Notes: generated from the sequence alone by a model not told the origin. Shown: positions 33,591-45,081, counted from the first letter of the stretch. The stretch is 64,000 nucleotides of DNA from Epiperipatus broadwayi (GCA_028023455.1 JAQFVV010012529.1:1240001-1304000), one strand, 5' to 3'. A program made the numbers and translations.

Positions 33591-33895
33591 GCGGCCGTGG
33601 AAATGGCATATTTCCAGAAATTTAACTAGAAATCCCGCCTCTAGTGGCTGACACGAAGGATCAGATGACAACCGATATTTCTGATCTTAAGATCAGCTAA
33701 AAAAAATTACATTGAAAGGAAAAATTAGACAAGGAATTTTAGCTTAAAGCTGAGATTATTCACATAAGTTTAAGAGTTTTTTTTTTTTAACAAAAATTTT
33801 ATTAACAAAGTTTACATGGTTTTATGATACTATTTTCATACATGGTATGCTGCATGACTGATTGCAAAAGTTCATAAGGTCAAACGCTTGGTAGA

Positions 33896-34381
33896 TCAAT
33901 CTTGGACTAAGTCTCTTTGTATAACCATTCTGGTGCAAGAAACCGGTCCCTGGCACTTATGCTCTTGACAAGACCTATAAAGGTCTCTGTGACTGAAGAG
34001 CCTGAATGATGGAAAACACATTCGCATCTGGTCAACCAGACTGCAAAGGTAAGGAAGACAGAGAATCGGATAAGAGAAAAAATTCATCTTGATGGCATTC
34101 TGGATATTTAAGGCTTCTCTGATGTCAGATGTAACTTTCTCTGTGATGAAGTTTCTGATTTGGGAAAGAAACAAACAATTATAAAGTAAATGTTGGATGG
34201 TTTCATCGGCAGTATTACATAGCTGGCATTGAAGATTGATTTTGGTAAATCCTCTTTTCCATACTAAGAAATGATTAGTGGGTAAGGATGAGATGTTGAG
34301 TTTTAAGATAAAGTCTATGTATTTTGGTTCAATAAACCAGTTCTTCAATTTTTTAAGCAATGGTTTATTGTCTATGTTCAA
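33896..34381 (-). pseudogene. LINE C-terminal domain with zinc-finger-like motif
   Basis: Contains LPTNHFLVWKRGF, then CQLCNTADETIQHLLYNC, a C-x2-C, H, C arrangement typical of the zinc-binding region after the RT in L1/Tx1-like elements. The final ~50 residues appear out of frame. Part of the element at 33777-36785. Confidence 0.8.
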
Positions 34382-34513
34382 TGTGGTCAGGAGGGCAGTC
34401 TGGTTTTGAAATCTGAGCTTATAGGCCTGCCAGTAAGTTTTTTACATTCAAGGGAGGTTTTAGATAGATTTGTCAGCTTGGTGACATGTAATCAAATACT
34501 TTTGACCCATCTG

Positions 34514-34981
34514 CTAGCAAGAGGTGATGGGGTGTCTGTAGGTTCCACTGGAGTGGCTAGGTTTAGTTCCGGCTGTTTTAAGTGAATTGCACATAGAACT
34601 GCAGTTGCCTTCTGTAGATAGATTGTTGAAACAGTGCAATCCAAGTCCATTTAACTCTCTGGGCATCTGCATCTTACAGATGCTGATGGCAACAATCTTT
34701 CCATTCCATATGAGCTTTGAACACAGTGAGTTCATTGACGACTGAAATGCTTTAGTAGGTTTAATTATGGGAAGATAATAATTGAATCTCGGAAACACCA
34801 GCATGTTGAGAAGGGCTACTTTGCCTGGCAGGGAAAGTGAGATTTGGGATAAAGATTGAATCACTTTGCTAGTTTTTTCCAAGATGGAGTGTTGGATGTC
34901 TTTTGCCATAGCAAGTCTGGACTTGGCCATAGGAAAACCAAGGAAGTGTTGCGGCTCAGCTGTAAAGACTGACGAAATCAC
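34514..34981 (-). pseudogene. LINE post-RT (thumb/connector) region
   Basis: HFLGFPMAKSRLAMAKD, LSLPGKVALLNMLVFPRFNYY and SSMNSLCSKLIWNGK followed by PRELNGLGLH: the conserved string after the RT palm in L1-like elements (usual form LSxxGRxxLLKxVxxPRxxY, then W, GGLGL). Frame-broken from the RT by a stop near 34990. Confidence 0.82.
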
Positions 34982-34999
34982 TGTGCCAGTGCTGATTTT

Positions 35000-35998
35000 T
35001 CACATGAAGGACTTGCTATAGTTGATGTTCAGATTTAGTTTCTTTGAATATTTATCAATGATTTGTGTGAGTGTTGGAAGGTGAGTTTTATCGGGGAGGA
35101 AGATGGTGACATCTTCAACATAGGTTATGTGTTGTACATGATGTTTCAGGGTTGGTACAAAAATTCCAGGGACTCTGCGCTCTATCTCTTTGAGCATAGG
35201 ATTTATATAGGTGATGAAGCAGAGAGTGGCGAGTGGCGATCCCTGGGGAATGGAAAGATGAGGTCTGAAATCATTGGACAGTCTTCCATCCAGTGACGTA
35301 AAGATGGATCTGTTCAAAAGCAGATTACCAATAATTCTGGTATAGATGCCAGGGACTTGATAGTCAAGGAGAGTCTGGAGTAGGACAATAGGTGTAACAG
35401 AGTCAAAAGCCGAAGCAAAGTCAAGTAGAATAATTATAGGCTTGGATTTTTTGTGCAGTCTGATGTGTTCTACTAGAAGAAGAAAACGCTGCACAGCATC
35501 CGTGGTGGAAGAGCCCTTATGCGCAAATTAATATGTCGTGGTGTGTGTGTAGAGTTGATCTTGGATTTTGTCCTTGACTATGGCCTCAATGATCTTAATT
35601 AGGAGAGGAATCATGGAAATGGGCCTTATGTTGGAAAGGGTAGAGGGATTGATGGGCTTTTTAAGAAAAGGAACAAGGGTCACAGGGTACAGGTCTGGAA
35701 TGTTTTGAAACTTTCCTGCCAGAACATCTGTCATCTGCAGTACAATGGGGGCTGAGAAATATCTCAGGTGGACAAGTACAAATCTCGGAATTCCGTGGTG
35801 TCCCGGATGAACACTCTCAGGATAGGCTATGAGCTTTTGGATTATCTGATTTTTACTAATATCATGAGCGGCCCCATCTTCCAAGTGATTCCAGATGTTT
35901 CCAATTTCAAATTTATAATTCTGTAGCCTGACCTGAAAGTGTTCATGAATCTTTGCAAGCATTGCTGGGCCACTGAGGCAACCCTGATCAACTGACAA
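35000..35998 (-). pseudogene. LINE reverse transcriptase
   Basis: Two open parts (35998-35528 and 35494-35000) with a TAA between them at about 35528. Motifs: PVTLVPFLKKP, NIRPISMIPLLIKIIEAIV, IILLDFASAFDSV (first catalytic Asp), SIPQGSPLATLCFITYINP, and ITYVEDVTIFL, where the usual YADD is YVED: the first Asp of the pair is now Glu. Upstream (36345-35842) is the linker from the endonuclease. Loss of the catalytic Asp and the stops make it inactive. Confidence 0.87.
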
Positions 35999-36397
35999 TG
36001 AAGTAGGTGTGGTCTGGTCACCGAACCAATTGCCCAGTGGAAGTAGCTGTGGATCCAGCTGTGCTGGTTGGCCAAGAAGATTTTGGACCTTTTAGTAGCA
36101 ATGTAATGTGTGAAGACCTTTTGTTTGCTATGGTATTGAGTTTTTAACTCCAAAATATCTTGGGGATGAATGTCAATATGGTGTAGAGATTTTAACATGT
36201 TGTTTATGGCATCCAAATCTTTTAATAATTGATTTGGACCTTTGGTTTTCTTTGTGTACGAGTCTATAAGTGAACTCAATATACCGGTGAAAGATGACCA
36301 AGCCTGTAGTGGAGGCAAAGTAAGAATTTTGATTTTTTGGAACAAGATATATGCTTCAGAGAAGATGAGTTCTGGAGTTGCTGCTTTATTGTGTAGT

Positions 36398-36760
36398 CTA
36401 ATGGTAGGTGTAGGTGGTGGGATCTAGGTGAAGTGAAATTAGAAGAGCTAAGTGATCAGTGAAGGGAACCAATTGAAGCTTGGCGCATATGTCAAAGTGA
36501 AGTTCAGGTGAATAATAGAGGTCAATTAGAGATTTCTTTTGCAGTGTATAGAAGAAGGATCCAGGAGGAAAAAAACCCTCTCCACACAACAGGACGCTAT
36601 TGATTAAGTGAAGATGTTTTTTGTTGAAGTTATCGTAACTCATGTTGAAGTCACCAAAGAAAACAATAGGGGAGGCATCTGAAGAGAATTGATTTTATTG
36701 ATTACTACTTGTGCTGAATAAGAGTCATTTCTGATGTACAAGTAACTGCTTTGCCAATAT
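36398..36760 (-). pseudogene. LINE APE endonuclease, C-terminal half
   Basis: SSYLYIRNDSY (36720-36750, other frame), then SPIVFFGDFNMSY with the catalytic GDFN at about 36640-36655, and FTDHLALLISLHL with the DH pair near 36440, the end of the endonuclease. The N-terminal half with the other catalytic residues is absent. Confidence 0.82.
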
Positions 36761-36789
36761 ATGCATTAATGGCTTTTTTTTTTTATATT

Positions 36790-38871
36790 AATAGATATCC
36801 AATAACACTATCCAACAAAGAATAAAAAATTTCTTTTTCTGAATTTTATGATTCTAAAATTCAAACAAATGCTATTGTGCAAATAATTTTAGGTATCATT
36901 AACCTTTTGTTGTGAGACTTGAAATTTTTATACTAGAAAATATCAAGATAATTGTTTTTCATGCAATGAAGTGCTGTTCTACATTCAAGTTTTGAAGAGT
37001 TCATGTGAAGCAAAATGTGCATGCTCTATATATTTATATGAAAAAATAATTTAAATATTTAATCTTTATCTCTATTATCTTGTTATTGTTATCATTATAG
37101 ATAAGTATAGCTATTTTTACCACTTAAAGAAGTAATCTACCAGACATGAAGACTTAGAAAAATTTTGCAAGACATCATTTTTACGTTATCTTTTTAAAGG
37201 TTTTCTACATTTTTGGCAAGCAGCATCATTTCTAATAGACTGCTCAAGCCTACAATTATTTTATCATTCTTATTGCATTGCCAAATCCATATAATATTAA
37301 TATCATTTATATTCTTTATTATTTGTACTATGCTTTTTAAAAGTTTGAATAGATAACAGTTAAGATTTGAAAATATAAGTAGAAGGTCTGAAGAAGATTG
37401 ATATGGCAATTGAAAACATCAATAGTGGGTTGTAAAAAACAATTGTAAAAGTAATAAAGAATGTACATGATATTAATATTATACAATTATTTGTTGAATG
37501 AAATTCTTTTTTCAAATCCAGATCCAAGATTGCAATTAAGAACTCTCAAGTCTGCTAAGCATGTCCTTATAAGCTATTTTTTTAATTTCTAAGGTTTTGC
37601 TTACACGCATACAAGAAATTTTAAAAAAAAGAGAGAGAAAAGATTGAACTCAAAATTGCTGTGCTTGTAATTAAAGAATGATAATGTGATTGCAGAAGCA
37701 TTCAATTTTTCATTACTAATGACATGAAAAAGCTCATGATAATTGAAACCTATAACAATGTATGTTATTAAAAACACTATGATAAGAAAAGAAAAAGGAG
37801 AAAGAAATTAGAAAAAAGCAAAAAGAAAAAATGGAAAAGACTAATTTTATCAGAATTATTACTTAGTCTTTTGTAACTTGACATTATATCTTATAATTCA
37901 GCAAGAAATACTCTTGATTGGAAACTGTTTATTGATTATTAGCAAGTAACCTTTACATCTGAAGATCATTTAATTTATGTGTTCTTCCAGTAATTTACAA
38001 TTCTATAATAAATATGTTAACCTAATAGTTTGAAGGTTTGGTAACATGCAAATTATCTCTTATTATTATATTTGTGTTGATATTACTTGAGATATTAAAC
38101 CATATAAGTTTAGGGTGAACCTGAATATTATTAATTGGAATACCATAATTAACAATGTTAGCATAGCATAACAAGTTAAATACTTTCTGTATGTTTCCAC
38201 TAAGTATGTGTCAATTTCAATAGCAGAAAGAACTAATAAGTTATATAATCTTTATAGTTTTTTGTTTTTTTTCTCCAAATGTAAACATTGTTTAAACTGT
38301 TCTAGTTTTCATTTATTTATCTTTTATTTGCTTTGAATTACTATTTAAATCATATGTAGGTTATATTTTTAATATATATAAATCTTATTTTAAAACAATT
38401 AAAAATTAATTTGTCATGTTATTTTAAATGTTTTTTTTTTCCTTATGAACAATAGTTAAAACTGTAGGAGATGGAATTAATTAAAGTTAATAATTCAAAT
38501 TCTTGATTAAGAATTAAAAGTGTAAAATCACAATTCTAAAATATCTTGGAAAAGAATTAAGAATTATTATTTTTACATAATTGTTATATCACTAATAATA
38601 ATTTAAAACATCACATTTTAGTTTTGATAATGAGAATTGGAAAATAAAAATTTTAAGTAAGAACACTATACTAAGTTAAAAAATACCAAAAACTAGATCA
38701 CTGAAATTCTAATTTTTTTTTTCAGACAATGTTTTTTTTTTCATCCCATACTAAAAATATATTTATTTTCATTTATTCTTTTTTTATTATATCTTATTTA
38801 TATCATAGTGACAATATTTTTTTGAAGCAAGATTTATTTATAATTTTTTCTAAGTGTCATGTCTACTATTT
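36790..38871. other. AT-rich DNA, no gene seen
   Basis: About 2 kb of AT-rich sequence with short runs of A/T. No coding motif, repeat or TIR recognised. Confidence 0.6.
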
Positions 38872-39090
38872 ATATATTGTACCAGTCAAAAATGTATGTC
38901 CATCCAACAAGATTTAGAATCTGAGCAAAAGTACCCCGAATCCAATCATGCCCGAGATCACAGGTCAGGAGCAATCATGATTTCTAACCTGTTTGCCCAT
39001 TCCCCAAATCTATAACACTACAGATAAACACCCTACGGTGATACTACATAGTTTAATTATTTCCGGGCCCGATGCTACATCGTTTTGCAT
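38872..39090. repeat. Dispersed repeat, copy 2 (first copy 20790-21010)
   Basis: Same orientation as copy 1, with ATATTGTACCAGTC, CAACAAGATTTAGAATCTG, GCAAAAGTA, TCCAATCATGCCC, TTTGCCCATTCC and CTACGGTGATACT. The GC-rich block at 39058-39090 may extend the repeat. Confidence 0.72.
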
Positions 39091-39970
39091 GAGAACTCAG
39101 TTGATGATGATGATGAGAGATTGAGTGAACCCAAGATATGTTAAAAACATACATAAATATTATTAAGGAGATTCAAACAACTGGATTAAAGTTTAACAAT
39201 ATAAATATTTATTTTGACAAAAATTCAAGATGAGTTTTATATATGTATAATCAATGTCACTCAGTTTAAACTATTATTTTGGTTACAAATCTTTGACAAT
39301 CTTTATACAATTATTTTCTTTTAATAGATATCAATTTAGTGTGGCAGTTACAATACTGAACATAGATTTAAAATAGTTTTTTATCCAATGTTACAAAAAC
39401 AAATTTATCGGGGTGTTTTGATGGATGTTTATACATTAGGAAAAACACATATAAAGATATGACAATAATAGAGTCTTGCTGTTTGGACGGCTTTAATGGG
39501 ATGCCCTTGGAATTTAGTTACATCACTTTATTTTCATTTATAGACTTTATTTATTAAACATTTTCGACATTTAACTAGAAAATATTGCAAAACTTTATCA
39601 ATACGGGAATGGCTTATTCAATAAAGGGCAGGGCAGCTTCATGAGAGGTTGGATCTAAACTCCAAAGAAAAATTACAAAGAGAAAAATGTTTCATTATCA
39701 CATATCATTATGATTTATTTTGTCAAACAGGCTAGAAAACGAAACATAGGAAATTGCGGTGCTAGCATTATGTGAATGAGAGAGAGGGTGGCAACAGGCC
39801 GAGAAAATGTCATTCTATTTGAAGGTGGTATGCCAGCTTCATGCTAGAGTGATACCGAAAATGGAAAGGTCAGTGGTTCCGGTTTACGGTAAGTCCATGC
39901 AGAGCTTCAACTACACTGACCGACTTGTTCCAGAAGTAGACTTAGACTTCTGTTATGAACGAGAACAATA
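39091..39970. other. No gene seen; GC-richer from ~39770
   Basis: The 39770-39960 part is less AT-rich and includes GGTTTACGGTAAGTCC, a donor-like site. No open frame with a known motif. Confidence 0.45.
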
Positions 39971-40112
39971 ACAAAAATGGAAGGCTTCGAATCCCTGGGG
40001 CGAGGTACAGGCGAATCAAAGCAGTATATATAAATATATATTTGGAGAAGAATGATGAATGAAGACGATCGTGAGTCCCTGGAATGAGGTACAGGCAATT
40101 CAGATCAAAGCC
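39971..40112. repeat. Two-copy direct repeat, period ~84 bp
   Basis: Segments with TCCCTGGGGCGAGGTACAGG (39993-40012) and TCCCTGGAATGAGGTACAGG (40076-40095), each followed by an ATTCAGATCAAAG-like end. Reading the minus strand gives repeated peptides PVPHSRDSR and PVPRPRDSK, but nothing supports translation. Confidence 0.75.
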
Positions 40113-40814
40113 CTATGTAGCTTATTAATAATTTGACATATGCCAGCAACGCTATTATAAGACTATAAAAACATTGGATTTAAATACTAAATAAAGCCTT
40201 AAATGGTTTAACAAATACATAATGATATGTAAAAATAATGACCCATGTAAGATAAAGTCATTTATCAGAAGTTAAACTATAATTAATGAAGCGTGCATTT
40301 TTCCCCCTTCTTGAATCAATACTATCTTGTTTAAATATATAAAAAAATTAAAATTCATACACTTAAAAGTGCAAACAACAAAATAGAATTTGTTCACCAG
40401 CCTTTTTGGCAAAGATGATGAATAAAGAATTAAATAAAACTAACGGACACCAATATCCACCCCAGATTGCAAAGTCTTTATACATTTTGTATAATTTTAC
40501 GAGAAAATATATATTTTTTAAAAAGCATATATTCATTTTTACAAGAAAAACTCAGTCTTACTAACTATTTGAAAATAAATAAGAACTTATTATTCCCCCC
40601 CCCCCCTTCTAAGTTCTTAAGACCGGGTTTGATTGGCATTTACAAATAAAAGTTTAGTGAAAAATATAAAAATATCATTAAAAATAAATTATAACTGCAC
40701 TAAATTATAAGAAAAATAAGAAGCATGAGTTGGATGAAATAGTTTACAATAAAATTAGTTAGGGTTATAGAGAATCGATACGAAAGAAATAATTCTTAGT
40801 TTTAATTATTAGTT
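40113..40814. other. AT-rich DNA, no gene seen
   Basis: Contains a poly-C run near 40596-40606. No coding signal. Confidence 0.6.
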
Positions 40815-40982
40815 TTAGATTAAATATACAGAAAACATTAATTTAAAGAGATAGGATTCATGTAAGACAATTGTAATGGCTTTAGACTCTTCTGTGGCAG
40901 GCGGTTTCTTAACATGTTTCTTGACCTCGTGGTTCTTTGACAGCACAGGCACACTTGAGCGGTAGGAGCTACATCTCTGCAT
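40815..40982 (-). CDS. Small ORF downstream of a TATA/initiator promoter
   Basis: 55 codons from ATG at 40982 (CGCCATGC context) to TAA at 40815-40817. It lies 79 bases downstream of the putative start at 41061 and in a locally GC-richer patch. The peptide begins MQRCSSYRSSVPVLSKNHEV and continues with KKHVKKPPATEESKAI, basic and protein-like. I do not recognise it. It may be a first coding exon (a weak CACGAG/GTCAAG donor lies inside) or part of a retroelement leader. Another frame is also open (41020-40838), so the frame choice is uncertain. Confidence 0.3.
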   Translation of the reverse strand: MQRCSSYRSSVPVLSKNHEVKKHVKKPPATEESKAITIVLHESYLFKLMFSVYLI

Positions 40983-41057
40983 GGCGAAGAGTGGAGCTGA
41001 CGGTGGCTGAGGCCCCTCAAAAATTAAACAGAAGTCAACTAGCGACTATTGATCCAA

Positions 41058-41090
41058 CTCTGACACAATAAATTTTTGGCCCTATTTATA
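41058..41090 (-). promoter_or_regulatory. Candidate Pol II core promoter: TATA box plus TCAGAG initiator
   Basis: Minus strand TATAAATAG (41082-41090) and TCAGAG (41058-41063). The A at 41061 would be the start, with TATA at -29, the same spacing as at 17594-17626. It drives toward the small ORF at 40815-40982. Confidence 0.45.
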
Positions 41091-41094
41091 CAAA

Positions 41095-43582
41095 CTTTGA
41101 GGTATTCAAAGAATGTTTTCAATTAAACTTTTTAACTCTAATTACTCCTTAATTTACAGAAATATTTTCTCTATTGGTAGTGGAGATGCAATTGTTAGAT
41201 AACTGTCCAAAAATAAATTCAAATCGATTTCCAGATTGGAAATAGATTTGATAAAAATGTTAATAGCTAACCAAAATCAATTAGCTTTGTTTTAAATTTT
41301 ACTTTCATTAACTTTAATTAAAAAAATTTCTTTTAAAATCATGAATCCCACCCCTTTAATTACTCTTGGACAGTCAGCGATTGCATCTTCCATCTTGAAT
41401 TTTTATGTAGTTTTATAACGAAAAATAATTACAAAATAAATAAGATATAATCAAAGAAAAAAAAAAAAAAATTATTTGCAATATTTGTTTGCGTTTTTAT
41501 ATATATAAAAGCTCCGTTAATATACACGTGACAACAAAAAAAAAAAAACAGGATGAAACGTGGGTTAAGTGGTAGAACAGTGAAGCTCGATCTTGGGCTA
41601 AGATCGACTGCTACAATATTATATGCATGATTTTAAAATGTCTTTTGTTTCCCTTTTTGGAAGTGACACACTTGCATGACATATGTAACACACACAATTT
41701 GCATTCATTATTGTGAAGAAAAACTATTCTTCCCATTCTGTATTAAAATTGCATGTCTTTCTTTTCTTTGCAGTTGTTTCAGACATTGTGCAGTGAACAT
41801 ATTTGAACTAATGAATTTGTAATTGACATACACATCATTGTGCATTTCAAGCGAAAGCACTAGTATCATTCAATTCGTTCATTAACTAGTACTCAAGTGC
41901 ATACAGCAGCCTCAATTCTAAATAAGTGATTTTCACCTGTACGAGTGTGAAAAATGTATTTTATATATATATATAATTATTTATTCTAACATAGTATATC
42001 ATTGGTTACGCTTACTTTTTTTTAAAATTCAGTCACTCACTCCAAAATGTCTTGGTGTACCATTATTGATATTTTGCTCACTTCTGCTTAGTGCTAAAAT
42101 TGGAATAGTAGAATAGGCTGTATTAAGAGCATTATAAACAATGACAAGCTATTACAGAGTCAGTCAAAGATTACTACATAGTCCCAGCATATTATTGATT
42201 AGTTATTCTATTTGACTTCAGTCAGAAAACAATATATATCTTGAGTTTATCTCACATTTGTTTTTTTCGTCCTATGATATTAACTTATTTAAATTCTTAA
42301 AAAGATCATTTTCTCCGTCTCTCTCTCTCTCTCTCTCTCTGTTTTTCAGTTAATTTTATAATTAATATTTTTGGTTGCTTTTTAATGATTTTACCCACTT
42401 TGTAATAAGTATTAAACTTTATTGTAGTATTATATGGAACTATATAACCCACTAATAATATAATTTTCTTATTATGTGTATCACATTGCAAAACATCTAG
42501 AAACTTTGTTGGTTGTGCTTTTGAATAGATATTGCATAGAAGTTGAATCATCTGACTTATTATTATTAATAAAGCATTTGTTTAAGAATATAGAAAATAA
42601 AATTAAAATGATTTATGCAATATAATATGAGGCATATTAAACTTTTTAAGCACTATAAACAGTAATGTTATTTTTTTGATTGTATTAAATTATGTAAAAA
42701 GTTAGCATAGCTTTAATGCTCAATATATATAATTTATATATTTATGATATCAACATTGAACTCATGTGATCAACAGGTTCTAAAGTTACTGAATAATAAA
42801 ATTATCTTCAGATTTGAGGGTGAACTATTTCTTTGTAGGATATAATGTTATCTTGTCAAAGATTATGTATTATTTCCAATTCAATCGGTCTTTTTTCAGT
42901 CTTCTCTTATTTCTTTTTTTCATATAACCATTTTTTTTAAAAAAATTTTTTATTTTACTGACTTCAGTGATTATAACTGATATAGGTCAGTTGTTATGAG
43001 CTTCTTCTTTCAATAGTTATCTCTTTGGGCTACTATAATGACTGTTTGGGTTAAAATCTTTTTTTTTTTGTATGCTAACATTCAGCATTGTGATAATAGT
43101 AATGAGTCAGATTTTGTAGACTGAGTTTTAGTTGTGATTTTGCTTGAAGCAGTTCTGTCAATAATGAGTCAATTAGAATTCTATTTGGAATAGAAATTAA
43201 CACTCTGCAAATGATTGTATATTTATGTACTTCCTGCCTCAACAATTGTGGATGGATTTAAGAAAGATAGTTTAAAATATATTCTTACAAAATGTAGTTA
43301 ATGGAATTTTCATTAGTAATAATGACAAAATAGAAAGTGGTAATAGCAATAAAGATTTTTGATTTTTTTTCTTTTAAATATACATACATGAAATATTCAA
43401 ACTGCTTAATTATGGTCTATGAACACAAGGCAATGCTTGTGGCTAAGGATGTTATGTGTATATATTTAGAAAGCAGTTTAACTAGTGACTGCATGTTATT
43501 GACTTCACTATGAGGTCTAAATTAGTGTCAGTGATTGGTTAAGGAATTTATGAAGAGCAACTACTCTATATATTAGAGATTG
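41095..43582. other. AT-rich DNA; (CT)n microsatellite at 42318-42340
   Basis: No gene. A perfect CT dinucleotide run of about 11 units at 42318-42340 and a short hairpin TCGATCTT / AAGATCGA near 41587-41607 are the only structures noted. Confidence 0.6.
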
Positions 43583-45081
43583 ACGGTACTTACGGATAAT
43601 TTGCCTGATGACGTATTACCCTGAAGGCATACCGGTCTAATGTTGCGATTTTTAAGATAACGTCTCCAAGTGATCTGCAGACACATCTACTCGATAAGAT
43701 GTGTCCGCATATCACGTGAACACGTCACGTTAAAAAGCGCAACATTAAATCGGTATGCCTTCAGGGTAATACGTCATCGGTTGACCATGTGATAAAAAAC
43801 AAAAGGAATGTCACGTGATACACACCGACTGAACACCAGCATGATATAGCCAATGAATTTACGAAAAATAATTTGATATTTGTAGAAAAAAACCCAACAA
43901 ATTAGTGAAAATTTACATGCATGAAATACAAAATAAGGTCAATACAAAATATAAAAACAAAAAATTATTGAAAATGTGCCGTTAATGGCGATCACATTGG
44001 CTAATTTTAAAACCGTACTGTATAGCCAATGAATTTACGAAAAATAATTTGATATTTGTAGAAATATTAACCCAAAAATACAAAAAAAACCCCAACAAAT
44101 TAGTGAAAATTTACATGCATGAAATACAAAATAAGGTCAATACAAAATATAAAAACAAAAAATTATTGAAAATGTGCCGTTAATGGCGATCACATAAAAA
44201 TGTGCCATTAATCGCGATCACATGCCCTACTTTTACATACATTGGCTAATGAATTTACGAAAAATAATTTGATATTTGTAGAAATATTAACCCAAAAATT
44301 ATTTACAAATTAAATGTAATTAAGTGGAAGTTTGATAATTGAAGAAATATAAAAAAAAAATTTTTTTTGTAAATTTAAAAAAAAAAAAAGTTAATGCGAA
44401 TCTACCATTAATCGCCATCTTGTATAAAATGTGGTGTAAGACGCCGTAGTTTCTACAAGCATTTGGTAATTTTAAAAACGGACTGTATATTGGTAATTTT
44501 ATTAAAAAAATTATTGAAAATTAATTACAAATTAATTGAAGAAATATTAACAAAAATTGTTTGTACATTTAAAATAAAGATTTAATGCGAATATGGCATT
44601 AATGGTGACGTTACTTTTACATGCATTTGGATTACTTATTGTCTATATTCAATAATATAATTAATTCTAAAATTATAATTATTATAAAAAAAATTAAAAT
44701 TACTTACAAATAGCGTTCACTGTGGAGGACTGAATTGGGATATATGTTCTAAAATTGCAGCGAAAGGATCAGCTTTGTACGACTGCCTCCACATAAACTC
44801 GCTCAAATATGAGTCCAGGTGCTGACGTGCTGAAAAAAATCACTGTGATCAAGTGGATAGCAAAATCACAATAGATAGAAAAATCAAAAAATTTCCCAAA
44901 TCTCTCTCCGAATTTTAAATCTCGCGGTTAAAAAAAAAAAAAAAATTGACTCTCTGATGGATTAATCACGCCAGTCACTTCGTTGCCATGACAACGTTGT
45001 CATACAAAGATCGTCGATGCCTACCGGAAGGGAAACCGGTGGGTCAAATACGTCATCAGGCAAATTATCCGTAAGTACCGT
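43583..45081. mobile_element. Non-autonomous TIR DNA transposon (1,499 bp) with nested hairpins
   Basis: Perfect 35-bp terminal inverted repeats at 43583-43617 and 45047-45081, starting ACGGTACTTACGG. Immediately inside the left TIR, overlapping it, is a large hairpin: arms 43607-43647 and 43738-43778 (39 of 41 paired), enclosing a second perfect 9-bp hairpin (43680-43688 with 43697-43705). A ~176-bp tandem repeat follows. No transposase ORF. The right side has a 16-bp perfect palindrome at 44988-45003. The flanks share only TG directly, so the target-duplication length, and with it the superfamily, is undecided. CpG-containing, GC-richer ends contrast with an AT-rich centre. Confidence 0.85.
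43845..44300. repeat. ~176-bp tandem repeat inside the TIR element
   Basis: Units beginning TATAGCCAATGAATTTACG at 43845 and 44021, and a shorter third copy from about 44244. Each full unit ends with GTGCCGTTAATGGCGATCAC. Related shorter motifs (CATTAATCGCCATC, GCATTAATGGTGACG) recur down to about 44620. Confidence 0.9.

Larger units (their letters stand above)
31239..33675 (-). mobile_element. TIR DNA transposon, Merlin-like, internally rearranged
   Basis: Terminal inverted repeats of about 60 bases: left TCGGTTGTCATCTGATCC from 31239 and the same on the opposite strand from 33675, continuing with TTCGTRTCAGCC and ATTTCTARTYAAA. The 4 bases TATT flank both ends (31235-31238 and 33676-33679); Merlin elements usually make 8-9-bp duplications, so this detail does not fit well. 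Inside are a transposase N-terminal fragment (32756-33094), a triplicated block near the right end and a large minisatellite filling most of the rest. The remainder of the transposase is missing, so this copy is non-autonomous. Confidence 0.72.
33777..36785 (-). mobile_element. 5'-truncated LINE, L1/Tx1-like, with poly(A) tail
   Basis: Non-LTR element ending on the minus strand with AATAAA (33798-33803) and a 12-A tail (33777-33788). From 5' to 3': the second half of an APE endonuclease (about 36760-36400), RT (35998-35000), a post-RT thumb region (34981-34514) and a zinc-finger-like C-terminus (34381-33896). The 5' half of the endonuclease is missing; similarity fades at about 36785, where a poly-T run begins on the plus strand. 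At least five frame breaks. No clear target-site duplication was found. Confidence 0.87.

Noticed and set aside
39971-40112. Repeated peptide gene (PVPHSRDSR / PVPRPRDSK)
   Set aside because: The similarity is explained by a two-copy DNA repeat; there is no start context, and no third unit.
41565-41625. tRNA-like element with hairpin TCGATCTT / AAGATCGA
   Set aside because: A GGTTAAGTGGTAGAAC stretch resembles box A, but no box B is found at a usable distance.
42306-42551. Minus-strand ORF with Arg/Glu repeat C-terminal region
   Set aside because: The RERERE stretch is the translated CT microsatellite; no domain is visible.
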